Notes: generated by a model not told the origin, from the letters alone. DNA of 9,162 nt from Brooklawnia sp049651565 (GCF_049651565.1 NZ_JBASCI010000117.1:1-9162); one strand, 5' to 3'; counted from the stretch's first letter, positions 1-6,700 are shown. Program-made: numbers and translations.

Positions 1-1
1 G

Positions 2-930
2 GCCCGCGCCACCCCGGAGACCGCCGATCGCGTCGGCAGCTACCGAGCCGTGATCCACGAGATGGTCGAGGCGCGGGCGCTTCGGCTCGGCCAGTTGGGC
101 GTCAGCAACCAGCCGGCCCACCACATCCCCTACATGTACCTGCACGCCGGCCGGCCGGACGCCACCCAGGCGCTGGTCGCCGAGATCTGCGACCGGATCT
201 TCGTGGGTTCCGAGATCGGCCAGGGTTACCCCGGCACGAGGACAACGGCGAGATGTCGGCCTGGCAACTGTTCGCGATGATCGGGCTGTACCCGCTGCAG
301 GTGGGCTCGGGCCAGTTCGTGCTCAGCACCCCGGTCTTCGACAAGGTCGTCTGGCACCGCGACGATGGCACCACGCTGCGGATCACCGCCAGCGGTGCAG
401 GCCGGTTCATCGCGGCGGTCCGGATCAACGGCGCACCGTGGCACCAGGTCTGGGTCGACGTCGACACCCTGCACGCTGACTGCAGCATTGAGGTGCAGCG
501 CTCGAGACGCGCAGGCGACTGGGGACGCCAATCCCGGCCGACTTCGCTCAGCCGGCCGCGAGGCGGTGGACTGCGGCACTGGCAACCCGACCGCACCCGG
601 CAGGCCACCATCCGGCCGGCCGCGCCGACCCTGGTTGACGACGACGGCGCCATGGTGCAACGGTTGCCCGCCGGGATGGCCATCGAGTTCAGCTGGGACG
701 AGGCGTTCGTCCCGTTGTGCGCTGCCATCACCTTCGCCGAGGTGCCGACGGACGGCGGCTGGTGGCTGGATGTGCACCAGCCGGGCAGCGGTTGGTCGTC
801 CAGCGGCCCCACGGTGCAGCCGCAGCGGCCCGACCAGACCACGCCGCAGCCGCTGCCGTCCCGGCCGATCGACGGGCTCCGGCTGGTCGCCGGGCAGGAT
901 GTCGACCTGCGTCAGGTCGAGATCTTCTGA
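2..930 (+). pseudogene. GH92 family alpha-mannosidase, 3' part, frameshifted
   Basis: This is the C-terminal part of a glycoside hydrolase family 92 enzyme, a calcium-dependent exo-alpha-mannosidase family that trims mannose from glycans, usually outside the cytoplasm. The reading frame entering at base 2 includes the family-like stretch SNQPAHHIPYMYLHAGRP (from about base 102) and runs to GYPG at 224-235. The next frame then continues with NGEMSAWQLFAMIGLYPL and GSGQFVLSTPVFDKV, typical of the GH92 core. Joining the frames needs one extra G near 235/236, which would restore GYPGDEDNGEMSAW, the usual conserved acidic motif. The gene is therefore either disrupted or carries a sequencing error. 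After the GH92 core (about base 530) there are roughly 130 less conserved residues, including a W-rich stretch that may form an accessory beta domain. The 5' end lies outside the window. The downstream serpin starts 27 nt after the stop and has its own promoter-like box. No functional link to the later operon is evident. Confidence 0.85.
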
Positions 931-944
931 GCCCTGTCAACCAG

Positions 945-956
945 TAGTGTTCCGCC
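945..956 (+). promoter_or_regulatory. Leaderless-type -10 box for the serpin gene
   Basis: TAGTGT at 945-950 is followed by 6 nt and then the ATG at 957, the spacing expected when transcription starts at the start codon. No Shine-Dalgarno sequence lies before the ATG (CCAGTAGTGTTCCGCC). No convincing -35 element is visible. Leaderless mRNAs with this geometry are common in actinobacteria. The same arrangement occurs again before the antiterminator gene. Confidence 0.5.
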
Positions 957-2189
957 ATGCAACGCCGCACCCTGCTCACCACCGCGCTCGCCCTAGCCTC
1001 GGCCGGGGCGCTCGGCTCCTGCGCCGCACCTCCTCGTGAGCCTGCCGGCCCGGCCGGGCCACCCGAACCGATGCCGGCCGTGGCAGCGTTTGCGGCCCGG
1101 CTGATGGGCCAGTTGCTGCAGCCCGGCCAGAACCACCTGCACTCCCCCGCCTCGGTGGTGCTGGCGCTGGGGCTGCTGCGGCCGGGCGCGTCCGGCCCGG
1201 TGGCCGAACAACTCGACGAAGTCATCGGCGCCGACAACCGCGAGGGCTGGACGGCCTGGGCACACCGTACGATCGAGACCCTGAGGTCGCGCACCGGCAC
1301 CTTCACCGAGGCCGACGTGACCAGGAAGGTCACCGTGCTGGTCGCTCAGGCCGCGTTCGCCGCCGTCGGCCTGGACCTCAAGCCCGAATACGTCACCACC
1401 ATCACCGAGCAGCAGGGCGCAACCATCGGCGAGGTCGACTTCTCCCGGCCCGAACAGGCCGCCCGGGTGATCAATGACTGGGCGGCCGAGCACACCGAGG
1501 GCCAGATCGACCATATCATGCAACCCGGCCAGATCGACCCGCGGATGGTGCTGCTGCTCGCCAACGCCCTGCACTTGGCTGCGAACTGGCGCCGCGAGAT
1601 GACTGTCGAGGACGAGGCCACTACGCCGTTCACCCGTGAGGACGGCTCGGTGGTCAACGTCCGCATGATGTTCGGCGACACCCCCGGCTGGTTCTCCGAC
1701 GCGAACGTGGACGCGGCGCTGATCCCGTTCGCCGGTGAGCGGCTCGCGATGGCGGTGGCCCTGCCGAAGACCGGGGACTGGGCGGCGTTGCTGACCGCCT
1801 GGGCCGATGGCGGGCTGGATGCGATGCTGGCCGGCTTCGACACCGACCAGCAGGTTGCCCTCAGCATGCCCGGTTGGCGGCTCGACTGGTCGGACAGCCT
1901 GAACCAGGCGCTGACCGCGGTCGGGCTGGGTCCGCTCTTCCACGCCGGCGATGACCTGTCCGGCATCGCGGATGCCGGCCTGAGCGTCGGCCAGGTGCTG
2001 CACCGGGCCGTGATGGAGGTCGACCAGTACGGTGTGGTGGCGTCTGCGGTGACCGCGATCGGCATGATCACCAGCGCTCCGGCCGAGCCGAAGCAGTTGC
2101 GGCTGGATCGCCCGTTCGCCTTCGTGATCTTCGACACCCAGACCCGGCTGCCGCTCTTCATCGGCCGGCTGTGCGATCCGCAGGCCTGA
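957..2189 (+). CDS. Serpin-family protease inhibitor, predicted lipoprotein
   Basis: Serpins are suicide inhibitors that trap serine (sometimes cysteine) proteases. The protease cuts an exposed reactive loop, which then inserts into a beta sheet. The 410-residue product opens with MQRRTLLTTALALASAGALGSC, a signal peptide with an arginine pair and a lipobox ending at Cys22, so it is predicted to be anchored on the outer face of the membrane. Export may be Sec or Tat; the RR motif is not a perfect Tat consensus. A Pro/Gly-rich linker follows. Serpin landmarks are HSPASVVLALGLL (about 62-74), NALHLAANWR (203-212), the hinge and reactive loop starting at G359 (EVDQYGVVASAVTAIG), and the C-terminal RPFAFVIFD...PLFIGRL block. 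Counting Gly359 as P15 puts the scissile bond near Ser373-Ala374, which would suit an elastase- or subtilisin-like target. The loop seems about two residues longer than in alpha-1-antitrypsin, so this is approximate. The hinge has small residues at most P12-P9 positions, consistent with an inhibitory serpin. The gene stands alone. Confidence 0.93.
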   Translation: MQRRTLLTTALALASAGALGSCAAPPREPAGPAGPPEPMPAVAAFAARLMGQLLQPGQNHLHSPASVVLALGLLRPGASGPVAEQLDEVIGADNREGWTAWAHRTIETLRSRTGTFTEADVTRKVTVLVAQAAFAAVGLDLKPEYVTTITEQQGATIGEVDFSRPEQAARVINDWAAEHTEGQIDHIMQPGQIDPRMVLLLANALHLAANWRREMTVEDEATTPFTREDGSVVNVRMMFGDTPGWFSDANVDAALIPFAGERLAMAVALPKTGDWAALLTAWADGGLDAMLAGFDTDQQVALSMPGWRLDWSDSLNQALTAVGLGPLFHAGDDLSGIADAGLSVGQVLHRAVMEVDQYGVVASAVTAIGMITSAPAEPKQLRLDRPFAFVIFDTQTRLPLFIGRLCDPQA

Positions 2190-2217
2190 TCGGAAGGCCG
2201 ACCGCCGCCCGTTCCAA

Positions 2218-2229
2218 TAGTCTGTGGGG
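2218..2229 (+). promoter_or_regulatory. Leaderless-type -10 box for the antiterminator gene
   Basis: TAGTCT at 2218-2223 is followed by GTGGGG and then ATG at 2230, the same box-6 nt-ATG layout as upstream of the serpin. No -35 element or ribosome binding site is evident. This geometry favours the ATG at 2230 as start over the in-frame GTG at 2224, which abuts the box. Confidence 0.5.
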
Positions 2230-2832
2230 ATGGCATCGGAGGCGACGCGAACGGAACGACTGGCGGCCATCCTGCAGCACAACCCGGTGATCGCCAGCAT
2301 CAAGGACGACGCGGGGCTGGAACGGATGCTGGCCAGCCGGTCGCGGCTCGGCTTCCTGCTGTACGGGACCATCAACTCGCTGCCCGAGCAACTGCGGGCG
2401 GTGGCCGCCGCCCGCAAGCTGGCCTTCGTCGACATCGACCTGATCGACGGCCTGAGCGCGGACGCCGCTGGTGTCGGGTTCCTCAGGTCGCAGTTCGGCG
2501 CCCGCGGGCTGCTCAGCAGCAAGTCGGCGGTGGTCAAGGCGGCTACCCAGACCGGCATGGTCGCCATCCACCGGCATTTCATGATCGACTCGATGGCCTT
2601 CCACAGCCTGTCGCGGCTGATCCGGCAGGCCGACCCGGATGCCGTCGAGATCCTGCCCGGCTGCATCCCCAAGGTGATCGGATGGCTGCGGGACGAGGTG
2701 CCCGTGCCGTTGATCGCCGGCGGCCTGATCCACGACGAGGACGATGTCGAAACCGCTCTGCGTGCAGGCGCGGCCGCGATCGCCACCTCCAACTCCGAGC
2801 TGTGGGACTACCAGCCCAACCGACCCGTTTGA
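2230..2832 (+). CDS. ygcP: GlpP/YgcP-family transcription antiterminator
   Basis: This 200-residue protein belongs to the GlpP family. Bacillus GlpP binds nascent leader mRNA in the presence of glycerol-3-phosphate and lets RNA polymerase pass an intrinsic terminator. E. coli YgcP is an uncharacterised relative. Family motifs visible here are NPVIASIKD (18-26), FVDIDLIDGL (66-75), GLLSSKSAVVKAA, VEILPG (139-144), PLIAGGLI (160-167) and ATSNSELW (185-192). They fit a small TIM-barrel-like fold with a phosphate-binding end, and the length matches the family (about 190 residues in Bacillus). ATG 2230 was chosen because of the leaderless promoter geometry; GTG 2224 would add two residues. The gene sits immediately upstream of a leader containing a strong terminator followed by a catabolic operon, so the likely role is local control of that operon. 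The true ligand is unknown: glycerol-3-phosphate is known for GlpP, but a phosphorylated product of the downstream kinase is equally plausible. No separate terminator was identified for this gene. Confidence 0.9.
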   Translation: MASEATRTERLAAILQHNPVIASIKDDAGLERMLASRSRLGFLLYGTINSLPEQLRAVAAARKLAFVDIDLIDGLSADAAGVGFLRSQFGARGLLSSKSAVVKAATQTGMVAIHRHFMIDSMAFHSLSRLIRQADPDAVEILPGCIPKVIGWLRDEVPVPLIAGGLIHDEDDVETALRAGAAAIATSNSELWDYQPNRPV

Positions 2833-2865
2833 CGCAGTGGGCTGCACCACAGCCAAACGTGAACC

Positions 2866-2881
2866 CGAGCTCGGCGGCTCG
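2866..2881 (+). repeat. Short inverted repeat just upstream of the operon promoter
   Basis: CGAGC (2866-2870) and GCTCG (2877-2881) form a 5-bp inverted repeat with a 6-nt spacer, ending 5 nt before the -35 box. It could be an operator or chance, since such repeats are common in GC-rich DNA. A second small hairpin, GGCTG/CAGCC at 2840-2854, lies between it and the ygcP stop and has no T-tract, so it is not a clear terminator. Confidence 0.2.
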
Positions 2882-2885
2882 CGTC

Positions 2886-2915
2886 TTGACGCCGCCGCAA
2901 CGGAGGGCTTAGCAT
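2886..2915 (+). promoter_or_regulatory. Promoter of the ygcW-ygcE-ygcU-BCCT-ADH operon
   Basis: TTGACG at 2886-2891 and TAGCAT at 2910-2915 are separated by 18 nt, a close match to a housekeeping sigma-factor promoter and the best in the window. Transcription would start around 2921-2923, giving a leader of about 115 nt before the ATG at 3037. The leader contains the terminator at 2968-3014. No other promoter candidate was seen ahead of the downstream operon genes. Confidence 0.65.
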
Positions 2916-2928
2916 CTGCTCCAAGCAA

Positions 2929-2978
2929 AACCGAATAGCGGTTCAGCCGCGAATTGCTAGAGACCAGAGAACAGCAAT
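2929..2978 (+). promoter_or_regulatory. Candidate antiterminator / GlpP-type RNA target in the operon leader
   Basis: Several small structures lie in the leader upstream of the terminator. AACCG/CGGTT (2929-2933 with 2939-2943) forms a 5-bp stem with an AATAG loop. GCGG/CCGC (2938-2941 with 2947-2950) would be mutually exclusive with it. ATTGCT (2953-2958) can pair with AGCAAT (2973-2978); that helix uses up bases of the terminator's 5' arm (2968-2975), so the two cannot form together. The last pairing is therefore the simplest candidate antiterminator, which a GlpP-like protein might stabilise. It is only 6 bp with a 14-nt loop and would need protein help to compete. The pairings are read directly; the function is inferred. 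Confidence 0.45.
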
Positions 2979-3014
2979 GAAACCCCAGACCCGGGTTTCG
3001 GCTGTTCTTTTTTT
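2968..3014 (+). terminator. Intrinsic terminator in the operon leader (attenuator)
   Basis: AGAACAGC (2968-2975) pairs perfectly with GCTGTTCT (3001-3008). An inner stem GAAACCC (2979-2985) with GGGTTTC (2993-2999) closes a 7-nt loop, and only AAT on one side and G on the other are unpaired. The 15-bp hairpin runs straight into TTTTTTT (3008-3014). This is a textbook rho-independent terminator, striking in high-GC DNA where T-tracts are rare. It lies downstream of the promoter and only 22 nt before the ygcW start codon, so it is placed to attenuate the operon rather than to end ygcP. A GlpP-family antiterminator encoded next door makes regulated readthrough the natural interpretation. Confidence 0.9.
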
Positions 3015-3024
3015 GTTGCCCGAA

Positions 3025-3030
3025 GAAGGG
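3025..3030 (+). promoter_or_regulatory. Ribosome binding site of ygcW
   Basis: The purine run GAAGAAGGGA, with GAAGGG at 3025-3030, ends 6 nt before ATG 3037. It fixes the start there rather than at the in-frame ATG at 2977, which lies inside the terminator hairpin. It is outside the terminator stem, so translation should not be blocked by the hairpin itself. Confidence 0.6.
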
Positions 3031-3036
3031 ATCCAA

Positions 3037-3813
3037 ATGGCCTTGCGCGACTTCGAACTCAACTGGTTCGGCCTGACCGACCGGGTTGCCATCATCACCG
3101 GCGGCAACACCGGGCTCGGCCAGGCCTACTCGGTCGCGCTGGCCAGCGCAGGAGCCGACATCTTCGTCCCCTCCCTCGGGCCCGACCACAGCGACACCGC
3201 CGAACTGGTGGCCGCCACCGGACGGCGCTACGTCTTCCTGGACACCGACCTGACCGCTCCCGGAGCGCCCGACGACATCGTCGAGACCTGTCTGGCCGAG
3301 TTCGGCCGGATCGACATCCTGGTCAACAACGCCGGCATCTGCCTGCTGGACGACGTCGAGGGCTTCGACCGCGGCAAGTGGGACCCGATGTTCGCGCTCA
3401 ACGTGACCGCCGCGTTCGAACTCAGCCACGCCGTCATCCCGACGATGCGGGCCCAGCGCCGCGGGAAGATCATCAACATCTGTTCGCTGTTCTCCTTCCT
3501 GGGCGGGCAGTGGTCGCCGGCCTACGCTGCCTCCAAGCACGCGATGGCGGGGCTTACGAAGGCCTACTGTGATGAGCTCGCCGCCGACGGCATCCAGGTC
3601 AATGGGCTGGCACCGGGCTATTACGCCACCGCCATCACCGCGGCCACCCGCGCCAATCCCGAGACCAACCAGCGGGTCCTCGACCACATTCCAGCCGCCC
3701 GCTGGGGCGAACCGGAGGACCTGATGGGGCCGATGGTCTTCCTGTGCAGCGACGCCTCCAACTACGTCAACGGCCAACTGCTCGTCGTCGACGGCGGATA
3801 CCTCGTCCGATGA
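3037..3813 (+). CDS. ygcW: SDR-family NAD(P)-dependent dehydrogenase, YgcW-like
   Basis: This is a classical short-chain dehydrogenase/reductase of 258 residues, close to KduD/2-deoxygluconate dehydrogenase-type enzymes and especially to E. coli YgcW, whose substrate I do not know. Visible elements are the cofactor loop TGGNTGLG (21-28), NNAG (97-100), catalytic Ser150 in NICSLFS, Tyr163 and Lys167 in YAASK, and a C-terminal DLMGPMVFLCSDASNYVNGQ block ending in VVDGGYLVR. The family oxidises a secondary alcohol to a ketone, or the reverse, on sugar-acid or polyol substrates in the cytoplasm. The start is set by the ribosome binding site at 3025-3030; an upstream ATG at 2977 would add 20 residues encoded by the terminator. 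It is the first operon gene, behind the attenuator, and its stop overlaps the kinase start (ATGA). Family assignment is secure, the YgcW match is strong by recalled similarity, and the substrate is unknown. Confidence 0.93.
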   Translation: MALRDFELNWFGLTDRVAIITGGNTGLGQAYSVALASAGADIFVPSLGPDHSDTAELVAATGRRYVFLDTDLTAPGAPDDIVETCLAEFGRIDILVNNAGICLLDDVEGFDRGKWDPMFALNVTAAFELSHAVIPTMRAQRRGKIINICSLFSFLGGQWSPAYAASKHAMAGLTKAYCDELAADGIQVNGLAPGYYATAITAATRANPETNQRVLDHIPAARWGEPEDLMGPMVFLCSDASNYVNGQLLVVDGGYLVR

Positions 3814-5243
3814 ACGACCAGCAAGACCTGTTCGTGGGCATCGACGGCGGCACCCAGAGCACCAAGGTCCTGGTCTTCGACCGGTGGGGTTCGGTCGTCG
3901 CCCAGGGCGTGCACGCCCTGCGTCCGATGACGATGCCGCGCAAGGGACACTTCGAACACCCCGACGACGACCTTTGGGTCTCACTCCAGCAGGCCGCCCG
4001 CGCCGCCATGGCACAACTCGGCGAGCGGAGACGGGACGTCAAGGGCATCGGGCTGTGCAGCATCCGGTTCTGCCGGGCGCTGCTGACCGGGGACGGGACG
4101 CTGGCGTCCCCGGTGATGAACTGGATGGACGAACGAGTCGGGCAGCCGCACCAGCCGTCCCCCGACGTCGCCTTCGTGACCGCGGCGTCCGCCTACCTCA
4201 CCGCCCGGCTCACCGGCCGGGTGGCCGACTCGGTCGCCAACTACGCCGGCATCTGGCCGGTCGACCACGACCGCTGGGACTGGTCGACCGCTGACGACGA
4301 CCTGGCCGCGATGGAGCTGACCCGCGACCTGCTCGCCGAACTGGTCAAGCCCGGCGAGGTGCTGGGCACCGTGACCCCGGCAGCCGCCGAGGCCACCGAC
4401 CTGCCAGCCGGCGTGCCGGTGGTCGCGACCGCCAACGACAAGGCGGTGGAGGCGCTGGGCAACGGCCTGCTGCAGCAGTCCCAACTGCTGCTCTCGCTCG
4501 GCACCTACATCACCGCCATGCGCCCGGCCGGGCAGCGGCGTCCGGACAGTTCGGCGCACTGGTCGAACCTCGCCTGCCAGCCGCACCGCTACCTCGACGA
4601 GAGCGGTGGCATCCGGCGCGGCATGTCGACGATCTCGTGGATCCGCGACCTGGTCGGGGTCGAGCTCGCCGAGCGGGCGCAGCAGGCCGGCTGCCGGGTC
4701 GAGGACGTCATGAACGACGCGGCCGGACGCGTCCCGCCCGGATCGAACGGCCGGCGGACGGTGCTGGACTGGCTGGCCCCGGTCGACGCACCACACCCGC
4801 GTGGCGCGATGGTCGGCTTCGACGCCCGACACGGTTGGGCGCAGATGTACCGGTCGATCCTGGAGGGCATCGCGATGACGATGCGGCTCAGGTCGCAGGC
4901 CATGGCCAGCGCGCTCGACCAGCAGGTCACCTCGATCATCGTGTCGGGCGGCGGATCGGCCAGCGACCCGATGATGCAGATCGTCGCCGACGTCTTCGCG
5001 GTGCCGGCCAGCCGGGCAAGGGTGACCAACGGCGCGGCCGTCGGGGCCGCGATCTGCGCCGCCGTGGCCGTCGGCGCCCACCCCGACTTCGAGACCGCCG
5101 CGCAGGCCATGGTGCAGATGGCCGACACCTTCACCCCCGATCCGCCGGCCGTAGCCACCTACGACGAACTGATCGACACCTACGCGGCGCTGCCCGATCA
5201 GCTCGACCAACCCTTCCGCCAGATTCACAGCCAGGGATTGTGA
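3810..5243 (+). CDS. ygcE: FGGY-family carbohydrate kinase, YgcE-like
   Basis: This 477-residue ATP-dependent kinase belongs to the FGGY family (xylulokinase, glycerol kinase, erythritol kinase and relatives), which phosphorylates a hydroxyl of a sugar or polyol in the cytoplasm. Motifs in order are the N-terminal phosphate loop GIDGGTQSTK (10-19), EHPDDDLW, the substrate-side motif MNWMDER (103-109), PVVATANDKAVEALGNG with likely catalytic base Asp210, SLGTYI, and the second-domain ATP motif SGGGSASDPMMQIVADVF (from 379). The pattern, including YLTARLTG...ANYAGIWPVD, resembles E. coli YgcE more than xylulokinase or glycerol kinase. E. coli YgcE is uncharacterised and about 490 residues long. 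The start codon overlaps the ygcW stop by 4 nt and no strong ribosome binding site precedes it, suggesting translational coupling. Its phosphorylated product may be the substrate of the following flavo-oxidase and perhaps the inducer sensed by the GlpP-like protein; both are inferences. Confidence 0.92.
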   Translation: MNDQQDLFVGIDGGTQSTKVLVFDRWGSVVAQGVHALRPMTMPRKGHFEHPDDDLWVSLQQAARAAMAQLGERRRDVKGIGLCSIRFCRALLTGDGTLASPVMNWMDERVGQPHQPSPDVAFVTAASAYLTARLTGRVADSVANYAGIWPVDHDRWDWSTADDDLAAMELTRDLLAELVKPGEVLGTVTPAAAEATDLPAGVPVVATANDKAVEALGNGLLQQSQLLLSLGTYITAMRPAGQRRPDSSAHWSNLACQPHRYLDESGGIRRGMSTISWIRDLVGVELAERAQQAGCRVEDVMNDAAGRVPPGSNGRRTVLDWLAPVDAPHPRGAMVGFDARHGWAQMYRSILEGIAMTMRLRSQAMASALDQQVTSIIVSGGGSASDPMMQIVADVFAVPASRARVTNGAAVGAAICAAVAVGAHPDFETAAQAMVQMADTFTPDPPAVATYDELIDTYAALPDQLDQPFRQIHSQGL

Positions 5244-5250
5244 GGAAATG

Positions 5251-6690
5251 ATGCCCACCAGAACCCAGATAGTCGATCGCCTGATCGAACTGCTCGGCCC
5301 GGACAACGTCGTCACCGACCAGCGGGAGCTGCAGCTCAGCAGCATCGACCGCTACCGCAAGTACCAGGACATCCACGGGGTCTTCGTGCTGCCCATCCCG
5401 GCGGCCGTCGCCTACGTCCGCACCGCCGCCGACGTGGCCGCCGTGCTGACCTACGCCAACGAACACCGCATCAACGTGGTGCCCCGCACCGGCCGCAGCG
5501 CCACCGAGGGCGGCCTGGAGACGATCGTGGCGGACAGCATCGTGCTGGACGGCTCCCGGATGAACCGCATCCTCGACATCGACGCCGAGAACATGCAGGC
5601 CACCGTGGAGTGCGGCGTCGTCCTGGAGGACCTGGAGAACGCCCTGCGACCGCTCGGCCTGACTACCGGCCACTCGCCGCAGTCGAAGCCGCTCGCCCAG
5701 CTCGGCGGGCTGACCGCCACCCGCAGCATCGGCCAGCTGTCCACACTGTACGGCGGCATCGAGGACATGGTCGTCGGCCTGGAGGCGGTCTTCCCCAACG
5801 GCACCGTCACCCGGATCAAGAACGTGCCTCGCCGAGCGGCCGGCCCGGACATCCGGCACATCGTGATCGGCAACGAGGGCGCGCTGTGCTACATCACCGA
5901 GGTCACCGTCAAGCTGTTCCGGTTCACCCCGGAGACCACCCGCTTTCTCGGCTACCGCGTCCCGGACATGGCGACCGGGTTCGCGATCCTGCGCGAGGTG
6001 ATGGTGGCCGGGCTGCGGCCCGCGGTGATGCGGCTGTACGACGAGGACGACTCCCAGGGCCACTTCGCCCCGGTCGCCGACAACCAGTGTGTGATGGTGT
6101 TTTCCGCCGAAGGCCACCAGCGCATCGTGGACGCCACCATCGCCACCATCGCCGAGATCGTGGCGCCCTACGAGCAGGTAACCCCGCTCGACCCGGCATT
6201 CTTCGAGAACTGGTTCGCCCACCTCAACTGGGGCGTCGAACAGATCAGGCAGGAACGTCAGGAGATCCGCGACACCGGCGAGATCGGTTTCACCACCGAG
6301 GTCTCCGGGTCGTGGTCGGTGATCAACGACATCTACCAGACCACCGTCGACCGGGTGCGGGCCGAGATCGACAATCTGATCTGGATCGGCGGGCACTCGT
6401 CCCACAGCTACCAGACCGGCACCAACGTCTACTTCACCTACTACTACAAGGTCGACTGCGCACCGCAGGACGAGGTCACGACCTACCACGAGCCGATCAA
6501 CCGGATCATCTGCGAGCAGGCGCTCGCCTGCGGCGGCTCGATCGTCCACCACCACGGCATCGGAAAGGCCCGCACGCCGTGGACCCGGGCCGAGCACGGC
6601 TCTGCCTACTACCTGCTGGAAACCCTGAAGACCGCGTTCGACCCGAACGGCGTGATGAACGCCGGAACCATCTACCCGATTGAATCCTGA
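5251..6690 (+). CDS. ygcU: FAD-linked oxidase of the AGPS/GlcD type, YgcU-like
   Basis: This 479-residue flavoprotein has a PCMH-type FAD domain followed by a FAD-oxidase C-terminal domain. The FAD pyrophosphate loop VPRTGRSATEGG is at 77-88; SPQSKPLAQLGG and a long conserved block with NEGALCYITEVTVKLF follow. The C-terminal part has GGHSSHSYQTG and a triple-histidine motif HHHGIGK (433-439), as in alkyl-dihydroxyacetone-phosphate synthases (AGPS), and ends in FDPNGVMNAGTIYPIE. It looks nearly collinear with E. coli YgcU (uncharacterised). The likely role is oxidation of a hydroxyl, possibly on a phosphorylated small molecule because AGPS relatives handle glycerone-phosphate substrates. An ether-lipid synthase role is unlikely given the catabolic neighbours and lack of an N-terminal extension. 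ATG 5251 was chosen because GAGGA (5242-5246) then has proper spacing; ATG 5248 would add one Met. It follows the kinase by 7 nt. The electron acceptor is not evident. Confidence 0.92.
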   Translation: MPTRTQIVDRLIELLGPDNVVTDQRELQLSSIDRYRKYQDIHGVFVLPIPAAVAYVRTAADVAAVLTYANEHRINVVPRTGRSATEGGLETIVADSIVLDGSRMNRILDIDAENMQATVECGVVLEDLENALRPLGLTTGHSPQSKPLAQLGGLTATRSIGQLSTLYGGIEDMVVGLEAVFPNGTVTRIKNVPRRAAGPDIRHIVIGNEGALCYITEVTVKLFRFTPETTRFLGYRVPDMATGFAILREVMVAGLRPAVMRLYDEDDSQGHFAPVADNQCVMVFSAEGHQRIVDATIATIAEIVAPYEQVTPLDPAFFENWFAHLNWGVEQIRQERQEIRDTGEIGFTTEVSGSWSVINDIYQTTVDRVRAEIDNLIWIGGHSSHSYQTGTNVYFTYYYKVDCAPQDEVTTYHEPINRIICEQALACGGSIVHHHGIGKARTPWTRAEHGSAYYLLETLKTAFDPNGVMNAGTIYPIES

Positions 6691-6700
6691 GGAGTCGGAA

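Noticed and set aside
365..1039. Second + strand open frame overlapping the GH92 end
   Set aside because: Its product is Arg/Ser/Pro-rich with no GH92 similarity, while the overlapping frame carries the conserved GH92 motifs.
993..2792. Long minus-strand open frame (599 codons) opposite the serpin and antiterminator genes
   Set aside because: Its translation is low-complexity Arg/Gly/His/Asp-rich with no recognisable domain, and it lies opposite two well-supported genes. It is the usual shadow of high-GC coding sequence.
2838..2855. Hairpin GGCTG/CAGCC after ygcP as a terminator
   Set aside because: It has only a 5-bp stem and no T-tract, so it cannot be called an intrinsic terminator. It may be chance.
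2977..3036. Alternative upstream start for ygcW, or a 20-codon leader peptide
   Set aside because: The ATG lies inside the terminator hairpin, has no good ribosome binding site, and would encode a segment absent from YgcW-type proteins. ATG 3037 has a well-spaced purine-rich site.
2158..4014. Long minus-strand open frame (618 codons) across the leader and ygcW
   Set aside because: It spans a promoter, a terminator and two clear + strand genes, and shows no family motif. It is a composition artefact.
6680..6700. TTG start for the transporter, overlapping the ygcU end
   Set aside because: ATG 6701 has GGAG at proper spacing and gives a sensible N-terminus just before helix 1; TTG would add seven residues without a clear ribosome binding site.
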